A stretch of 64,000 nt of DNA, from the NCBI GenBank assembly GCA_905235505.1, contig CAJOMJ010000002.1:1-64000 (forward strand), in the 5' to 3' direction. The stretch's first letter is position 1. Each line of letters begins with the position of its first letter. This DNA comes from Paludibacteraceae bacterium (GTDB lineage: Bacteria > Bacteroidota > Bacteroidia > Bacteroidales > Paludibacteraceae). This document shows positions 1 to 11,204 of this stretch, piece by piece. The notes under the pieces were generated by a model. That model saw only the letters and a list, made by a program, of their open reading frames with translations, ran no database searches and was not told where the DNA came from. The translations under genes were made by a program, and so were the position numbers.

Positions 1-3000
1 TTCCCCGGCCGTCGTTTGTCTGACTCTGAGATGACAGTGACTAAGGGCAACATAGGCGAGGTTACCACTATCACGGTTACCGCCGAGGACGGCAGCAGCA
101 CCACTACCTATAAGATTCGTTTCGTGAAGGCTGCCTCTACCAATGCCAATCCGCAGAACATCACTTATACCCTCAACGGGGAAACAAAGAGTTTCGGTTT
201 CAGCGGTACTACCACTACTTACAACGTGTCGCTGCCTTACGGCACCACTGCTATTCCGACACTTAATGTTACTCTTGCCGAAGGTCAGACAATGACTGTT
301 ACGCAGCCAACGAGTGTCAATGGCACAGGCACAGTGGTGGTTACGGCAGCAGACGGCACTACAAAGAGAACCTACACCGTCAATTTCTCGGTAGATAAAC
401 TTACAGATACCACCCTTGAGAATATCTTAATCAATGGTGACCCTGTGCCTGATTTCAATCCGACAAAGAAGAACTTCACTGTTTCTTCTCCTATAGAGAC
501 ACAACCGGTGGTAACTCCCGTGTCGGCATACGCAGACGGTGAGCAGACTATCAAAACTACCATCACCACCACTGCAGACGGCTACAAGATTACCATCACG
601 GTCAGTGCCCCGGGGGCAACGTCATCACGTGAGTACGTGGTAACCTACAAGATAGAGAAGTCAAGCAACAAATACCTGAGCAGTCTCAGCGTGCCCGGCT
701 ACAGCATCTCGCCGACATTCAGTGCTGCCACCCGCAGTTATACATGCGCTCTGCCGCTCGGTACTGCTTCGCGTCCTGATGTGGCTTATACTCAGGGCGA
801 TAGTTATCAGACTGTGGTTGTAACCAAGGACAATGACAACGTGGAGGGCGTTACCACTATCACCGTTACAGCGGGCGATGGCAGTCAGTATGTATATACC
901 GTCAGCTTCACGGTAGCAAAATCAAGCAACAACAAACTGCAGGCTATATACGTGAACGGCAATGCAGTGGAGAATTTCTCGCCGGAGACATCAGAGTGCT
1001 CATACGTTCTGCCTATCGGTACAACCGCTTTCCCGACCATCACTTGGGACAAAGGTGACGAGTATCAGACAGTCAGTCAGCTCAATCAGAACCTGAACGG
1101 CGTGAACAACATACAGGTTACAGCAGGCGACGGTTCGCAGTTTATCTACCGCCTCACTCTCTCGGTTGCACAGGCTGACAACACATATCTTAATATGATA
1201 TATGTAGGCGGTGAAGCACTCGCAGGTTTCGCTTCCACGACCTTTGAATACAGCTATGTTCTGTCTGCCGGAACAACCGTATTGCCTGCCATCACATGGA
1301 CACAGGGTGATGAGTATCAAAATGTAACATTCAGAAGTCGCGGCGTTAACGGTGATTACGTAATAACCGTAACTTCTGAGGCGGGCAGTTCTCAAACCTA
1401 TACCATTCATTTCTCTGTTGCTTCGTCTGACAACACGGCACTGAGCATGATATCCTATGGCGGCACGAATATAAGCAACTTCGCTGCAACCACTTACGAA
1501 TATACCATTACTCTCGCAGCCGGTGTTACCACCATTCCGCGTGTGACCGCAGAGAAGGGTGAAGCTTCGCAGACGCTGACAATCACTCAGGGTAACCCTG
1601 CAATAGTGAAGGTAACTGCACAAAGCGGTGCAACAGCAACATACACTATTAACTTCGTGCTGCAGCAACTCTCGTCGAACACACAACTCTCAGACCTTAA
1701 AGTAGGGGGCACAACAGTTGAGGGCTTCTCCTCAAGCGTTTATGAGTATTCAATAGTGTTGCCGAAAGGTACGACTTCGCTTCCGACAGTTACTTACACC
1801 AAGGGCGAAGAGAGTCAGACCGTAACAGAGCGCAACAACGGTGTGAACGGCGATTACGTGCTGACAGTACGCTCTGCCACAGGCGAATATCAGAACTACA
1901 CGATACACTTCTCTGTTGTGATGTCGTCCAACTGCGACCTCGGCATGATTTATCTTGACGGCACTGCCCTCAATGATTTTGCTGCCGCTACAACAGACTA
2001 CTATATTACTCTCCCTGAAGGCACAACTGCTATTCCTGCAGTTACTTACGACAAGGCAGAAGACGAGCAGACCGTCACCCCGAGAAACAAGACCTCCCGC
2101 GGCACAGGCGACTACCAACTGACAGTAAAGGCAGAGAACGGCACAACCAAACTATATACGCTGCATTTCTCGGTTGCAACCGTAGAAAAGTCCGACAATG
2201 CCAAACTGCAGATGATTTACCTTGACTCGGAGCCGATGAGTGAGTTCGCTCCTGATACCTATGAATATTGGCGCACACTACCTCAAGGCACAACCGCACT
2301 GCCTGCTATAACATGGCTGCAAGGCGATGATGAGCAGGAGGTTACGCTCTCAGGTCCTACCACAAGCGGCAAATACACTATCCGCGTCAAAGCAGGAAAC
2401 GGCACTATTCAGAACTACTACGTCACTCTGGCAGTTGAACGGGCATCAGACGTTAATCTCAAGAGTATCAATGTAGGCGGTGTGTTGATTGACGGTTTCT
2501 CCTCTTCACGCGAAGACTACACCTACATTCTGCCTGCTGACGCAACTGCCTGGCCTGAGGTGACATACGAGAAGAACGATGAGACACAGACCGTAACTCC
2601 GCGTGTCCGCGAGAGCAACGGCGAAGGTACATACCAGTTGGTGGTTACCTCGGAGAGTGGCGATAGTCGTACATACACAATCACATTCTCTAAGGCACCC
2701 TCTTCGAACACCGCCCTCCAGATGATTTACCTTGACGGTATCGCTCTTGACGGATTCGATGCCGCACAAACAGAATACAACATAACCTTGGCATCGGGCG
2801 TAACTGCCATACCTCAAGTGAGCGCACTCCGCAGCGAAGACGGTCAGCGTCTGACAATAGAGCAGGGTAACCCTGCCAAGATAACCGTTACTGCCGAAGA
2901 CGGCTCGCAACAGGTATATACACTGAACTTCACTCTTGTGTTGTCCGACAATGCCAACCTCGCTATGATATATCTTGACGGTGTACAAGTTGCAGGTTTC

Positions 3001-6000
3001 AATGGCAACCGCTTCAACTACGAGACTGTTATTGCTTCTGCACAATGTCCGGTAATCACCGTTGACAAGGGTGAAGAACATCAGCAGGTAAGTATCTCCG
3101 CTCCTGCTTCATACGGCATTGCGACCATCGTCGTAACCGCCCAAGCAGGCAATACGCAGACCTACGAACTGAATCTGACAAACAGCACCGACGGCGCTCT
3201 GCAACTGACCAATATCTATGTTGACGGTGAGGCTCTGTCAGGTTTCGACCCGTCTGTATATGATTACTACGATGTGGAGTACAGCACCGACAAACCTGTA
3301 ATCACTGCCACTGCAGATGCAGGTCTGAGTGTAACTGTTCTTACCTCCTGCGACCTCGCAACCATTACTGTTGCTTCGCCCGTTTCCGACCTCAACAGCG
3401 TCTATCTCCTGTATCTTGTACCTGCAACCGAGGTGCTGAGCAGCAATGCCCAACTCGCGGCTCTCAGCCTTAGTGCAGGCGACCTTGAGTTCTCTGCTTC
3501 TGAAGAAGATTACTATGTTACCCTGCCTGTCGGCAGCAGTATTCCTACCGTAACTTACACCAAGGCAGAGAGCAATCAGACTGTTGTTGCCGGACTCGCA
3601 AGCAAAGACACATACGTGCTGAAAGTAACTGCCGAGGACGGCATTACTTGGAAAGAATATACTATCCATTTCACTATTCCCGAGTCCGACTGCGCAGCCT
3701 TGCCCCGTCTCTCGGTATTGAAAGTGAACGGTAGTGTGATTTCAGGTTTCAGCAGCGAGATATTCGACTACACTATTCCTCAAAACGAGTCGCACGTGCT
3801 TGACTATACACTTGCAGCAGGCAGTGAGGACGCTGTAGTGGTACTCTCCGAACCTGAACAAAACCAACAACAAATACTCCTTCAGAGAAAAGGCTGCACC
3901 GAAACGGTTGTCTATACCGTTACATATCGCAACCCCTTGAACACAGGTGCTACGCTGAAGAACATTATGGTTGACGGTCTGTCTCCCGCATTCCAGCCGC
4001 TTGTATCGGAATACAATGTGGTGCTGCCTGTAGGTACCGTCGCTATTCCTTGTATCAACGTTGAGGCAGGCGAGAGCGGTCAGACAATAACTATTGCCTA
4101 TGGCAAAGCCGACGGCGGAGATGCCGACATACATGTCGTATCGGAGGATGGCCTCAATTCGTTTGACTATGTAATTCACTACGCTCTCACCAAGTCAAGC
4201 AATGCCACTCTTGCAGACATCTACCTTGAAGGAGTTGACGACTATGAGTTCTCACCTGCCTTCTCGCCTGAAATCAATGATTACACCGTACTGCTCAAAG
4301 ACGAAGGCACAACCGGAATACCTGTTCTGAAGTGGAGCAAGATGACCTCGGGTCAGAAGGTGGAACTCACCTATGCCCCGCTTGGAGAAGTGTCCACACT
4401 GAAAGTTACTGCCGAAGACGGCACTGTCAATACCTACAATCTGCATATAGTAAATGTTGGCGAACATACCAACCAATTGGTATCTGTTACTATTGACGGA
4501 GTAGGAGAGGTGCTTCTCGGAAGCGACTACACAAAGAGTGTCGAACTGCCCTTCGGAACCACAGAACTCAATATCTCTGCTGTTAATAAGACCTACGACG
4601 AGCAGACTGTATTCATCACCAACGGCGGTGTACTCAAACCTACCAAGATTCTCGTCCGCTCCAACAATGCCAACGTGGCAGACACCGAATATACCATTAT
4701 ACCCAATCTGGATGTAATGAACCACACCGCAACCCTTACCGGCATTACGGTTGACGGAGTGAAACTTAACGGATTTGTCCCCGAACAATACACCTATATT
4801 ATAAGCGTGACTACTCGTCCGGAAGTGACAGTGACAGCCGCTGAAACAGCTACAGTTACAGAAACAGCCAACAACTTGAAAATGTCAAGGTTTAATGTAG
4901 AGGAGGACGGAGTAAGCAATACCTATACTGTGTATTTCTTCTATGAGAATGATGTGATACCAAATAGCGATTTTAGTGAATGGCGTCCCGGACGAAGCAA
5001 CACTACAGAAAGTGCTCCTGTTGGATGGACTGTTCCTGTTGACTGCGCAAATGAATATACTTGGACATGGCTTAATTTCCAGACAGGAGGTGAAGTAACG
5101 TCATATGGAACCGGAATAGTAAACCTCTCAACCCAGCGTAAGGGCGGTGATGCCAATGCTATTTATGGATCTATTCCCGGTATGATGACTTTAGGCACGA
5201 TGTCGATTACTCTTGGAAGTGCAAACTCTTCCAGATCCTCCGTTGGCGGTTCTATTCAATTCCGCAATACCCCTGAGGCAATAGCATTAGACTACAATGT
5301 TCTCTCTTCACAAAACATGAACAACTGGCGCATGATAGTCACCATGGGCGATGGCAGCAAAACAGTGCAGACATTGCACGAAGGAAATTTGAGTACTAAA
5401 AACAAATGGCTATCACTCGAGAAAGATATTAATTACAGCGGTCTGGGCACCATTCAGAATATGAACTTAGTACTCAATTCTGCTCATTCTGAGAATGCAA
5501 GTGACATAGGTGGTATGACGGTAAGAAAATCGGAGTTGTTGATAAAGAATCTACGATTTGTCTATAACAGCAAGCTCAGTTCTGTTACCGTTGACGGCAA
5601 TCCTGCCACTATCTCCGGTACTGACATCACATACGAGATAGACGATGCTGAATACCACAGGGTGCCCGACCTGCGTTTCGTAGGTGAGGTTGACGACCAG
5701 ATGCATATCGTTGAGTGGACAAACGGAATACGTGAGGCTACCGTTCATAATTATGCTGAGGACGGCTCCGTTACCGATTATCACCTTACTATTACGCGTC
5801 CTCTCTCTGCTGTCAGCACTCTGAACGACATATTGGTTAACGGGTCATCTATCGGTACCAATACAAACAATACTATCGAACTCTCCAACTGGACAGGCAT
5901 TCTTCCCGACGTTCAGGTAATATCCGGAAGTGTTCACCAGACCATTGAGATGACACAGTCCGGCAATACACTCACGTTCGTAGTTACTGCCGAGAATGGC

Positions 6001-9000
6001 GACATTACCACATATACTATTGTCTTCGTGGACGAAGAAGCCGACAATACAGCACTCGTCTCACTCACAGCAAGCAACGGCAATGCCGTCACACTCAACG
6101 GACTCAACTACAATGTGTCGCTCTCTGACGACAAACTACCTGACTTGTATGTTGCAAAGACTTCCAACTCGCAGACAGTAGTATGCACCACCAATACTGT
6201 TAAAGTCATCTCTCAAGACAGCACCGAAACAACCTATAACATCAATTATCTCCTGCCCGACGCCTCCGGTGAGTTGTATTCTCTCACGGGCGAAGGCTTT
6301 ACCTTCACCGGTGCTACCACCTATGAGGTTGCTGCTCTGCCGCAGACTACATGCTTCGTGCGCGAGTATGCCAACGACTCCGTATTCCAAACCATCACTC
6401 CTGATTCTATCACATGGAAAGTAGTAAGTTTGCTTGACGAGTCGCAGACCACCACATACAAGGTGGTTAAGTCCGGAAACAGCGTAACCGACAATGCCCT
6501 GCTCGCCGACATACTTGTGAACGGAAGCTCGGTAGCAACTTCTGTCTTTGACCCCTACACTTACAACTGGAGTGTTACAACATCCGACAATGTAGTGGTG
6601 AACATACTCAAGCAGGAAGATGAACAGTCAGTAGACATTACTCCCGCATACGATGCTCAGGACAATCTCGTTTACACCATTACCGTTACATCCTCAAGCA
6701 CCAATGTTACTAACGACTACAAACTGACCATCCGCAAGCCGCTCTCTTCTAACAGTGAACTGAGTGCGATACTTGTCAACGGCATTGCATTGGCTGATTT
6801 CGCCGCAGGTGAGTATGACTACAGCTTCCAGCTGCCTCTCACCGATGTCGCTCTGCCCAAGACTGAACATCTGGCTATCTCCACTCTCGACTATATTGCC
6901 GACAATGGTCAGCAGGTATATGTTGATATGCATGGTATTGGTTCTACCTCATATATAGAGGTAACTGCCGAGGATGGTTCATTCACGCAATATACTCTTG
7001 ATGTAACTGAAGAGCCGTCGCACTATGCACTGCTCAGCAACATCACCGTCAACGGGCTGCCCGTCGCCTCTGCCTTCGACCCTGTATCGAAAGTATATAC
7101 TGTCACCAACGTGGCTCCCGGTATACCAGACATCAAGGTTTCTACCGAGGACTGCTTCGTACAGGACATTCAGATATTTGCCGATGCAACCGACAACGAC
7201 ATCTGGTATGTGGAAGTGACTGCAGAAGACGGCATAACCATAGTTACTTATACTCTCAAGTTGCTCCGCCGCGAAGTGTCGCACGAACCCTTCCTCGCCG
7301 ATATACTGCTTGACGGACTCTCGTTTGCTGATTATGCTTCTACAGGCAAGGGCTATGTTTCTCCATCTGTCTTCAGCCGCTACAATACCTACTATTCTGT
7401 AGAACTCACTTCCAAAGATAAACCGGTAGTGTCTGTTACCACCCAAGGCTCTGCCATGGTCACCGGTACTCAGATTCAAGGCGACTCCGTGCTTGTCAAC
7501 ATCATGGCAGAAGACCTTATCGAGACACTTACCTACGTTGTATATCTTAAACCATATAAGTCCGCCGATGTGTCAATAACCGACATCACCATCGATGGCA
7601 AGTCGCTCAGTGAGTTCGGCGAGAGCTTCTCTCCTGCCAACACCTTGTATCAGGTTGTTCTCCCCGCTGAGTATGACTACTATCCTTTGGTTGACGCTGT
7701 ATATGACTTAGACCTCAGTCAGACTGTCACCGTATCCTCCAATGCAGTGGGTGATGTTGCCAAAATCAATGTTCTTTCCGAAGACAAAGAGCACGAGCGT
7801 TCATATATTGTCTTGCTCGAACTTACCCCGTCATCGGCAGACACACTCTTCATGATATACGAGAACGGTGCCGAACTGCCCGGATTTGACCCCAAGACCA
7901 CAGTTTACAACCGCACCCTGCCTGTCGGTACCCGCACTTATCCTCGTCTTGAGGCAGTGCTCGACATCGATGCAGAAGGACTTACCACCGTTCAGGCGCA
8001 GACACTCTACGAGGACACCTATCAGGCTTGCTTCCAGTTCCTGCTCGCTGCCGAGAACGGCTCTAACAATATCTACACTGTCAACTATACCGTAGAGAAG
8101 TCCGGTATTGACACCCTGCAGATGCTCTATGTTGACGGTACTGAACTCGACGGCTTCAACGGTAATCAGTTTGACTACCAATTCAACCTGCATACAGGCG
8201 ACCGCTTCCCGAGCAATGTTACATGGCTTGCAGGCGATGATTGGCAGACCGTCACTTCTGCCGGCAACATCTCGCAAGACGGATATTCCATGAGCTTCGA
8301 GGTGACAGCAGTTGCCGAGAACGGTTCATACAATACCTATCGTCTGCAATACACCATCCTGAAGTCGGCTGCCGACACTCTCACCATGATTTATGCCGAC
8401 GGTGTTGCTATCGAAGGCTTCGAGCCGCACAAATTCAATTATAATATCACTCTGCCCGTAGGTACTGCTTCTTATCCTCTCCTTGAAGGTATAGTAGAAC
8501 CCGTGATAGAGAGCGTCACCTCGGTAGAAGAGACTGCGGTAAGCGTTGATGACTATAGTGCAACATATCAGATAAAGGTAACTGCCGAGAATGGCTCTGT
8601 CAATATCTACACAGTCAAATTCACCATCCTCAAATCTTCTGTTGCCGAACTGACTGCTGCCAATCCTAACTGTTTCCAAATATACGAGAACAGTCTTCTT
8701 CTCCCCGGCTTTGATATCGACTCGCTCTCTTACACACGCCAACTGCCCGTAGGTACCCGTCAGTATCCGCTCCTTGAAGGTGTCGTTTCTTCCGACATGC
8801 AGGGTCTTGTAAGTCTCAGTATGGATACAGTCTATCTTGAGCCCTATCAGGCAGCATTCCGCTTTGCTCTCAAGGCTCAGGACGGAAGCGAGCGCAACTA
8901 CCTCGTTACATACAAAATCTCGCTCTCTGATGTCAATACCCTCAACTCTATATATGAAGTGGGTGGAGGCGATATCGAAGGCTTTGTACCTTCCACCTTC

Positions 9001-11064
9001 AACTACGACATCAATCTGCCGATGGGCATCACTGCCTTCCCGCAACTCGACTACGAGCAGGGCGACGAGTGGCAGAATGTGGTACTCAGCGACGAGACCC
9101 TTTCCGGCGGTATGGCACGCCAGACCACCATTAAGGTTACAGCCGAAGATGGCAGCAGCAATGTATATATAGTTACCTACCATATCTCCCTCTCTGAGGC
9201 TGACACTCTGCTTATGATATACGAGGACGGAATACGTGAGCTGCAAGGCTTTGCGCCTAATCAGTTCCTCTACGACATTCAACTGCCTTCAGGCACTGCA
9301 TCCATACCCGTCATCACCGCTGAAGACTGTCTCCATGCCGACGAGTGGCAGACTGTATCGCTCACTAAGACAGAGTTCTCCGCATATCAGACACGCTACG
9401 AGATACATGTCACTGCCGGCAATGGAAACTCAAGCATGTATATTGTCAACTACGAGATTCTTAAGTCTGACTGCGACACTCTGCAACTCCTGCTCGTTGA
9501 CTCTCGTACCATTGACGGCTTCTCAGGCTCCCGAAACGATTACTACATCACTCTGCCTTATGGCACAACACAGTTGCCTCAGATTGACTACATCGCCGGT
9601 GACGATGCACAGCAGGTAACTGTCAAGAGCAATGGAGTGAACGGAATAACCTTCATCACCGTCATTGCCGAAAGCGGAGCTTCGCGCACTTATACTATCA
9701 GCTTCAGCGTTGCTCTCTCCGACAATACAGCTCTGCAGATGATACAGGTAGCCGGTGTCAACCTTGCCGACTTTGAAAAGGACGTCACTGAATATGTTGT
9801 TGACATCCGCGCTCCCTGGACTGCTCTCCCCGCTGTTAACATCATCAAGTCTGAAGCAGGGCAGAACGTCACAGTCTCCGTCGAAGGACTTGTGGTTACT
9901 ATCCATGTTCTCGCCGAAGACGGTATCAGCGAGCGTACTTACACCGTCACCTTCCACGAGGTACTCTCGTCTAATGCTCAACTCCTTACCGTGTACTTCG
10001 ATGGTGAAAGGTTCTATGAGTTCGATCCTGATGTATATGAGTATCACTTCAAAGTTGAATATACCGTCACCGAGCGTCCTCAGATTACATGGTTGCTCGC
10101 CGAGAACGAACAGACGGCTTATCTGGAATCCATTTCGCCACTGGCAGCTGTCATTCACGTGACCGCAGCCGACGGAACTGAAGAAGAATATGCCTTCTAT
10201 TTCGACAGAGAACTCTGCTACATCAACTGGCTCGATGACATTATCATTAATGGTGAATCACTCGCCGGATTCCATAAGGATACACTCGAGTATTATATCC
10301 AGTGGCCTGTCGGTACAGACCCGCAACAGCAATACCAGGTGTCAGACCTTGATTTCCTCAAGGCGGAGATTCACGAGGCTGTAGAGATCCTGATTGATGA
10401 GAACTACACTCTCACGCTTCATGTCCAGGCTGAAGACGGAACAGTCAGAAACTACCTCATCTATCAGACCATTCTCCTCTCCGATGTGGCATATCTCAGC
10501 GACCTTCTCGTTGGTGGTATCACTATCACAGGCTTCGACAGCGCTCAATATCAATATACCTATTTCCTGCTCGAAGGAGAGGTTATTCCTACTGTCGAAG
10601 GTGTTGCCGGCAGTGATGAGATACAAGTCTCTGTTACACTCGGCAATATAGGCGAAGAAACCTATATCTATTGTATTGCACCCAACGGTAGACGCGTTGT
10701 TTATTCTGTACTCTTCAAGTATTCTGAAATCAACACTGCCCAAGAGGCAACTGCCAACGATGTCCTGCTCAAGCATATTCCCGGCACAAGGCAGTATATG
10801 GCATACGCTACACGGCAGAATGTTCAGATAGCCTTGTATGACATTCACGGCACGCAACTTCAGATGATGAATGTGCCCGTCTGCAACCCCAACCTGACTG
10901 TCACAGGTCAGAATACCGATAATATCGAGTTCATTTATAATGTGGATGACTTTGCTAACGGAGTAGTGCTTGAAATACCCGAAGACAATATGCCTTACTT
11001 CTACGCTTTCTACTACAACTATAATAAACGGCTCACTTCCGGCAAGATAATGCTTACTAAATAA
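1..11064 (+). CDS. Giant secreted cadherin-like beta-sandwich repeat protein (5' partial)
   Basis: The frame is open from the first base, so the true start and any signal peptide lie upstream; at least 3687 codons are present. The protein is a chain of roughly forty repeats of about 85-90 residues. Each follows the pattern aDNtaLqmIyvdG..l.GF....ydY.i.LP.GTtaiP.......ge.Qtvt, ending in itVTAEDGS..tYti.F. This matches the cadherin-like beta-sandwich family (PF12733 type). One non-repeat module interrupts the chain at about nt 4950-5570; it opens with IPNSDFSEW and resembles the PCMD putative carbohydrate-binding module. The last ~90 residues contain LYDIHG and end in SGKIMLTK, which resembles a type IX secretion C-terminal sorting domain. 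Likely a cell-surface or secreted adhesin or glycan-binding stalk; the ligand is unknown. A strong terminator follows the stop. Repeat family confident, sorting signal moderately so. Confidence 0.85.
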   Translation, partial: FPGRRLSDSEMTVTKGNIGEVTTITVTAEDGSSTTTYKIRFVKAASTNANPQNITYTLNGETKSFGFSGTTTTYNVSLPYGTTAIPTLNVTLAEGQTMTVTQPTSVNGTGTVVVTAADGTTKRTYTVNFSVDKLTDTTLENILINGDPVPDFNPTKKNFTVSSPIETQPVVTPVSAYADGEQTIKTTITTTADGYKITITVSAPGATSSREYVVTYKIEKSSNKYLSSLSVPGYSISPTFSAATRSYTCALPLGTASRPDVAYTQGDSYQTVVVTKDNDNVEGVTTITVTAGDGSQYVYTVSFTVAKSSNNKLQAIYVNGNAVENFSPETSECSYVLPIGTTAFPTITWDKGDEYQTVSQLNQNLNGVNNIQVTAGDGSQFIYRLTLSVAQADNTYLNMIYVGGEALAGFASTTFEYSYVLSAGTTVLPAITWTQGDEYQNVTFRSRGVNGDYVITVTSEAGSSQTYTIHFSVASSDNTALSMISYGGTNISNFAATTYEYTITLAAGVTTIPRVTAEKGEASQTLTITQGNPAIVKVTAQSGATATYTINFVLQQLSSNTQLSDLKVGGTTVEGFSSSVYEYSIVLPKGTTSLPTVTYTKGEESQTVTERNNGVNGDYVLTVRSATGEYQNYTIHFSVVMSSNCDLGMIYLDGTALNDFAAATTDYYITLPEGTTAIPAVTYDKAEDEQTVTPRNKTSRGTGDYQLTVKAENGTTKLYTLHFSVATVEKSDNAKLQMIYLDSEPMSEFAPDTYEYWRTLPQGTTALPAITWLQGDDEQEVTLSGPTTSGKYTIRVKAGNGTIQNYYVTLAVERASDVNLKSINVGGVLIDGFSSSREDYTYILPADATAWPEVTYEKNDETQTVTPRVRESNGEGTYQLVVTSESGDSRTYTITFSKAPSSNTALQMIYLDGIALDGFDAAQTEYNITLASGVTAIPQVSALRSEDGQRLTIEQGNPAKITVTAEDGSQQVYTLNFTLVLSDNANLAMIYLDGVQVAGFNGNRFNYETVIASAQCPVITVDKGEEHQQVSISAPASYGIATIVVTAQAGNTQTYELNLTNSTDGALQLTNIYVDGEALSGFDPSVYDYYDVEYSTDKPVITATADAGLSVTVLTSCDLATITVASPVSDLNSVYLLYLVPATEVLSSNAQLAALSLSAGDLEFSASEEDYYVTLPVGSSIPTVTYTKAESNQTVVAGLASKDTYVLKVTAEDGITWKEYTIHFTIPESDCAALPRLSVLKVNGSVISGFSSEIFDYTIPQNESHVLDYTLAAGSEDAVVVLSEPEQNQQQILLQRKGCTETVVYTVTYRNPLNTGATLKNIMVDGLSPAFQPLVSEYNVVLPVGTVAIPCINVEAGESGQTITIAYGKADGGDADIHVVSEDGLNSFDYVIHYALTKSSNATLADIYLEGVDDYEFSPAFSPEINDYTVLLKDEGTTGIPVLKWSKMTSGQKVELTYAPLGEVSTLKVTAEDGTVNTYNLHIVNVGEHTNQLVSVTIDGVGEVLLGSDYTKSVELPFGTTELNISAVNKTYDEQTVFITNGGVLKPTKILVRSNNANVADTEYTIIPNLDVMNHTATLTGITVDGVKLNGFVPEQYTYIISVTTRPEVTVTAAETATVTETANNLKMSRFNVEEDGVSNTYTVYFFYENDVIPNSDFSEWRPGRSNTTESAPVGWTVPVDCANEYTWTWLNFQTGGEVTSYGTGIVNLSTQRKGGDANAIYGSIPGMMTLGTMSITLGSANSSRSSVGGSIQFRNTPEAIALDYNVLSSQNMNNWRMIVTMGDGSKTVQTLHEGNLSTKNKWLSLEKDINYSGLGTIQNMNLVLNSAHSENASDIGGMTVRKSELLIKNLRFVYNSKLSSVTVDGNPATISGTDITYEIDDAEYHRVPDLRFVGEVDDQMHIVEWTNGIREATVHNYAEDGSVTDYHLTITRPLSAVSTLNDILVNGSSIGTNTNNTIELSNWTGILPDVQVISGSVHQTIEMTQSGNTLTFVVTAENGDITTYTIVFVDEEADNTALVSLTASNGNAVTLNGLNYNVSLSDDKLPDLYVAKTSNSQTVVCTTNTVKVISQDSTETTYNINYLLPDASGELYSLTGEGFTFTGATTYEVAALPQTTCFVREYANDSVFQTITPDSITWKVVSLLDESQTTTYKVVKSGNSVTDNALLADILVNGSSVATSVFDPYTYNWSVTTSDNVVVNILKQEDEQSVDITPAYDAQDNLVYTITVTSSSTNVTNDYKLTIRKPLSSNSELSAILVNGIALADFAAGEYDYSFQLPLTDVALPKTEHLAISTLDYIADNGQQVYVDMHGIGSTSYIEVTAEDGSFTQYTLDVTEEPSHYALLSNITVNGLPVASAFDPVSKVYTVTNVAPGIPDIKVSTEDCFVQDIQIFADATDNDIWYVEVTAEDGITIVTYTLKLLRREVSHEPFLADILLDGLSFADYASTGKGYVSPSVFSRYNTYYSVELTSKDKPVVSVTTQGSAMVTGTQIQGDSVLVNIMAEDLIETLTYVVYLKPYKSADVSITDITIDGKSLSEFGESFSPANTLYQVVLPAEYDYYPLVDAVYDLDLSQTVTVSSNAVGDVAKINVLSEDKEHERSYIVLLELTPSSADTLFMIYENGAELPGFDPKTTVYNRTLPVGTRTYPRLEAVLDIDAEGLTTVQAQTLYEDTYQACFQFLLAAENGSNNIYTVNYTVEKSGIDTLQMLYVDGTELDGFNGNQFDYQFNLHTGDRFPSNVTWLAGDDWQTVTSAGNISQDGYSMSFEVTAVAENGSYNTYRLQYTILKSAADTLTMIYADGVAIEGFEPHKFNYNITLPVGTASYPLLEGIVEPVIESVTSVEETAVSVDDYSATYQIKVTAENGSVNIYTVKFTILKSSVAELTAANPNCFQIYENSLLLPGFDIDSLSYTRQLPVGTRQYPLLEGVVSSDMQGLVSLSMDTVYLEPYQAAFRFALKAQDGSERNYLVTYKISLSDVNTLNSIYEVGGGDIEGFVPSTFNYDINLPMGITAFPQLDYEQGDEWQNVVLSDETLSGGMARQTTIKVTAEDGSSNVYIVTYHISLSEADTLLMIYEDGIRELQGFAPNQFLYDIQLPSGTASIPVITAEDCLHADEWQTVSLTKTEFSAYQTRYEIHVTAGNGNSSMYIVNYEILKSDCDTLQLLLVDSRTIDGFSGSRNDYYITLPYGTTQLPQIDYIAGDDAQQVTVKSNGVNGITFITVIAESGASRTYTISFSVALSDNTALQMIQVAGVNLADFEKDVTEYVVDIRAPWTALPAVNIIKSEAGQNVTVSVEGLVVTIHVLAEDGISERTYTVTFHEVLSSNAQLLTVYFDGERFYEFDPDVYEYHFKVEYTVTERPQITWLLAENEQTAYLESISPLAAVIHVTAADGTEEEYAFYFDRELCYINWLDDIIINGESLAGFHKDTLEYYIQWPVGTDPQQQYQVSDLDFLKAEIHEAVEILIDENYTLTLHVQAEDGTVRNYLIYQTILLSDVAYLSDLLVGGITITGFDSAQYQYTYFLLEGEVIPTVEGVAGSDEIQVSVTLGNIGEETYIYCIAPNGRRVVYSVLFKYSEINTAQEATANDVLLKHIPGTRQYMAYATRQNVQIALYDIHGTQLQMMNVPVCNPNLTVTGQNTDNIEFIYNVDDFANGVVLEIPEDNMPYFYAFYYNYNKRLTSGKIMLTK

Positions 11065-11075
11065 TATCCTGTGAA

Positions 11076-11108
11076 GAAAAAGAGTGATTTTCTCACTCTT
11101 TTTCTTTA
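11076..11108 (+). terminator. Intrinsic terminator of the giant repeat gene
   Basis: A perfect 12-bp stem (GAAAAAGAGTGA, 11076-11087, with its complement at 11093-11104) closes a 5-base loop. It lies 12 bases after the stop codon and is followed by T-rich sequence. Confidence 0.85.
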
Positions 11109-11126
11109 TTATATTCGTCCCGCGTA

Positions 11127-11157
11127 TTGCACATAACGAAAAAACATATTAACTTTG
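11127..11157 (+). promoter_or_regulatory. Bacteroidetes-type promoter for the SIMPL gene
   Basis: TTG at 11127-11129, a 20-base spacer, then TAACTTTG at 11150-11157. This matches the -33/-7 pattern of the Bacteroidetes housekeeping sigma factor. The start codon lies about 48 bases downstream. Confidence 0.7.
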
Positions 11158-11204
11158 CACTCAAATTAGAAACTAACATTACTAACCATTAACAACATCA
11201 ATTT

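Noticed and set aside
8326..9282. Long minus-strand open frames inside the giant repeat gene (also around 1000-1686, 7831-8277, 9523-10158)
   Set aside because: They are shadows of the repeat gene: composition follows the codons of the plus strand, they match no protein pattern, and they lack promoters or leaders.
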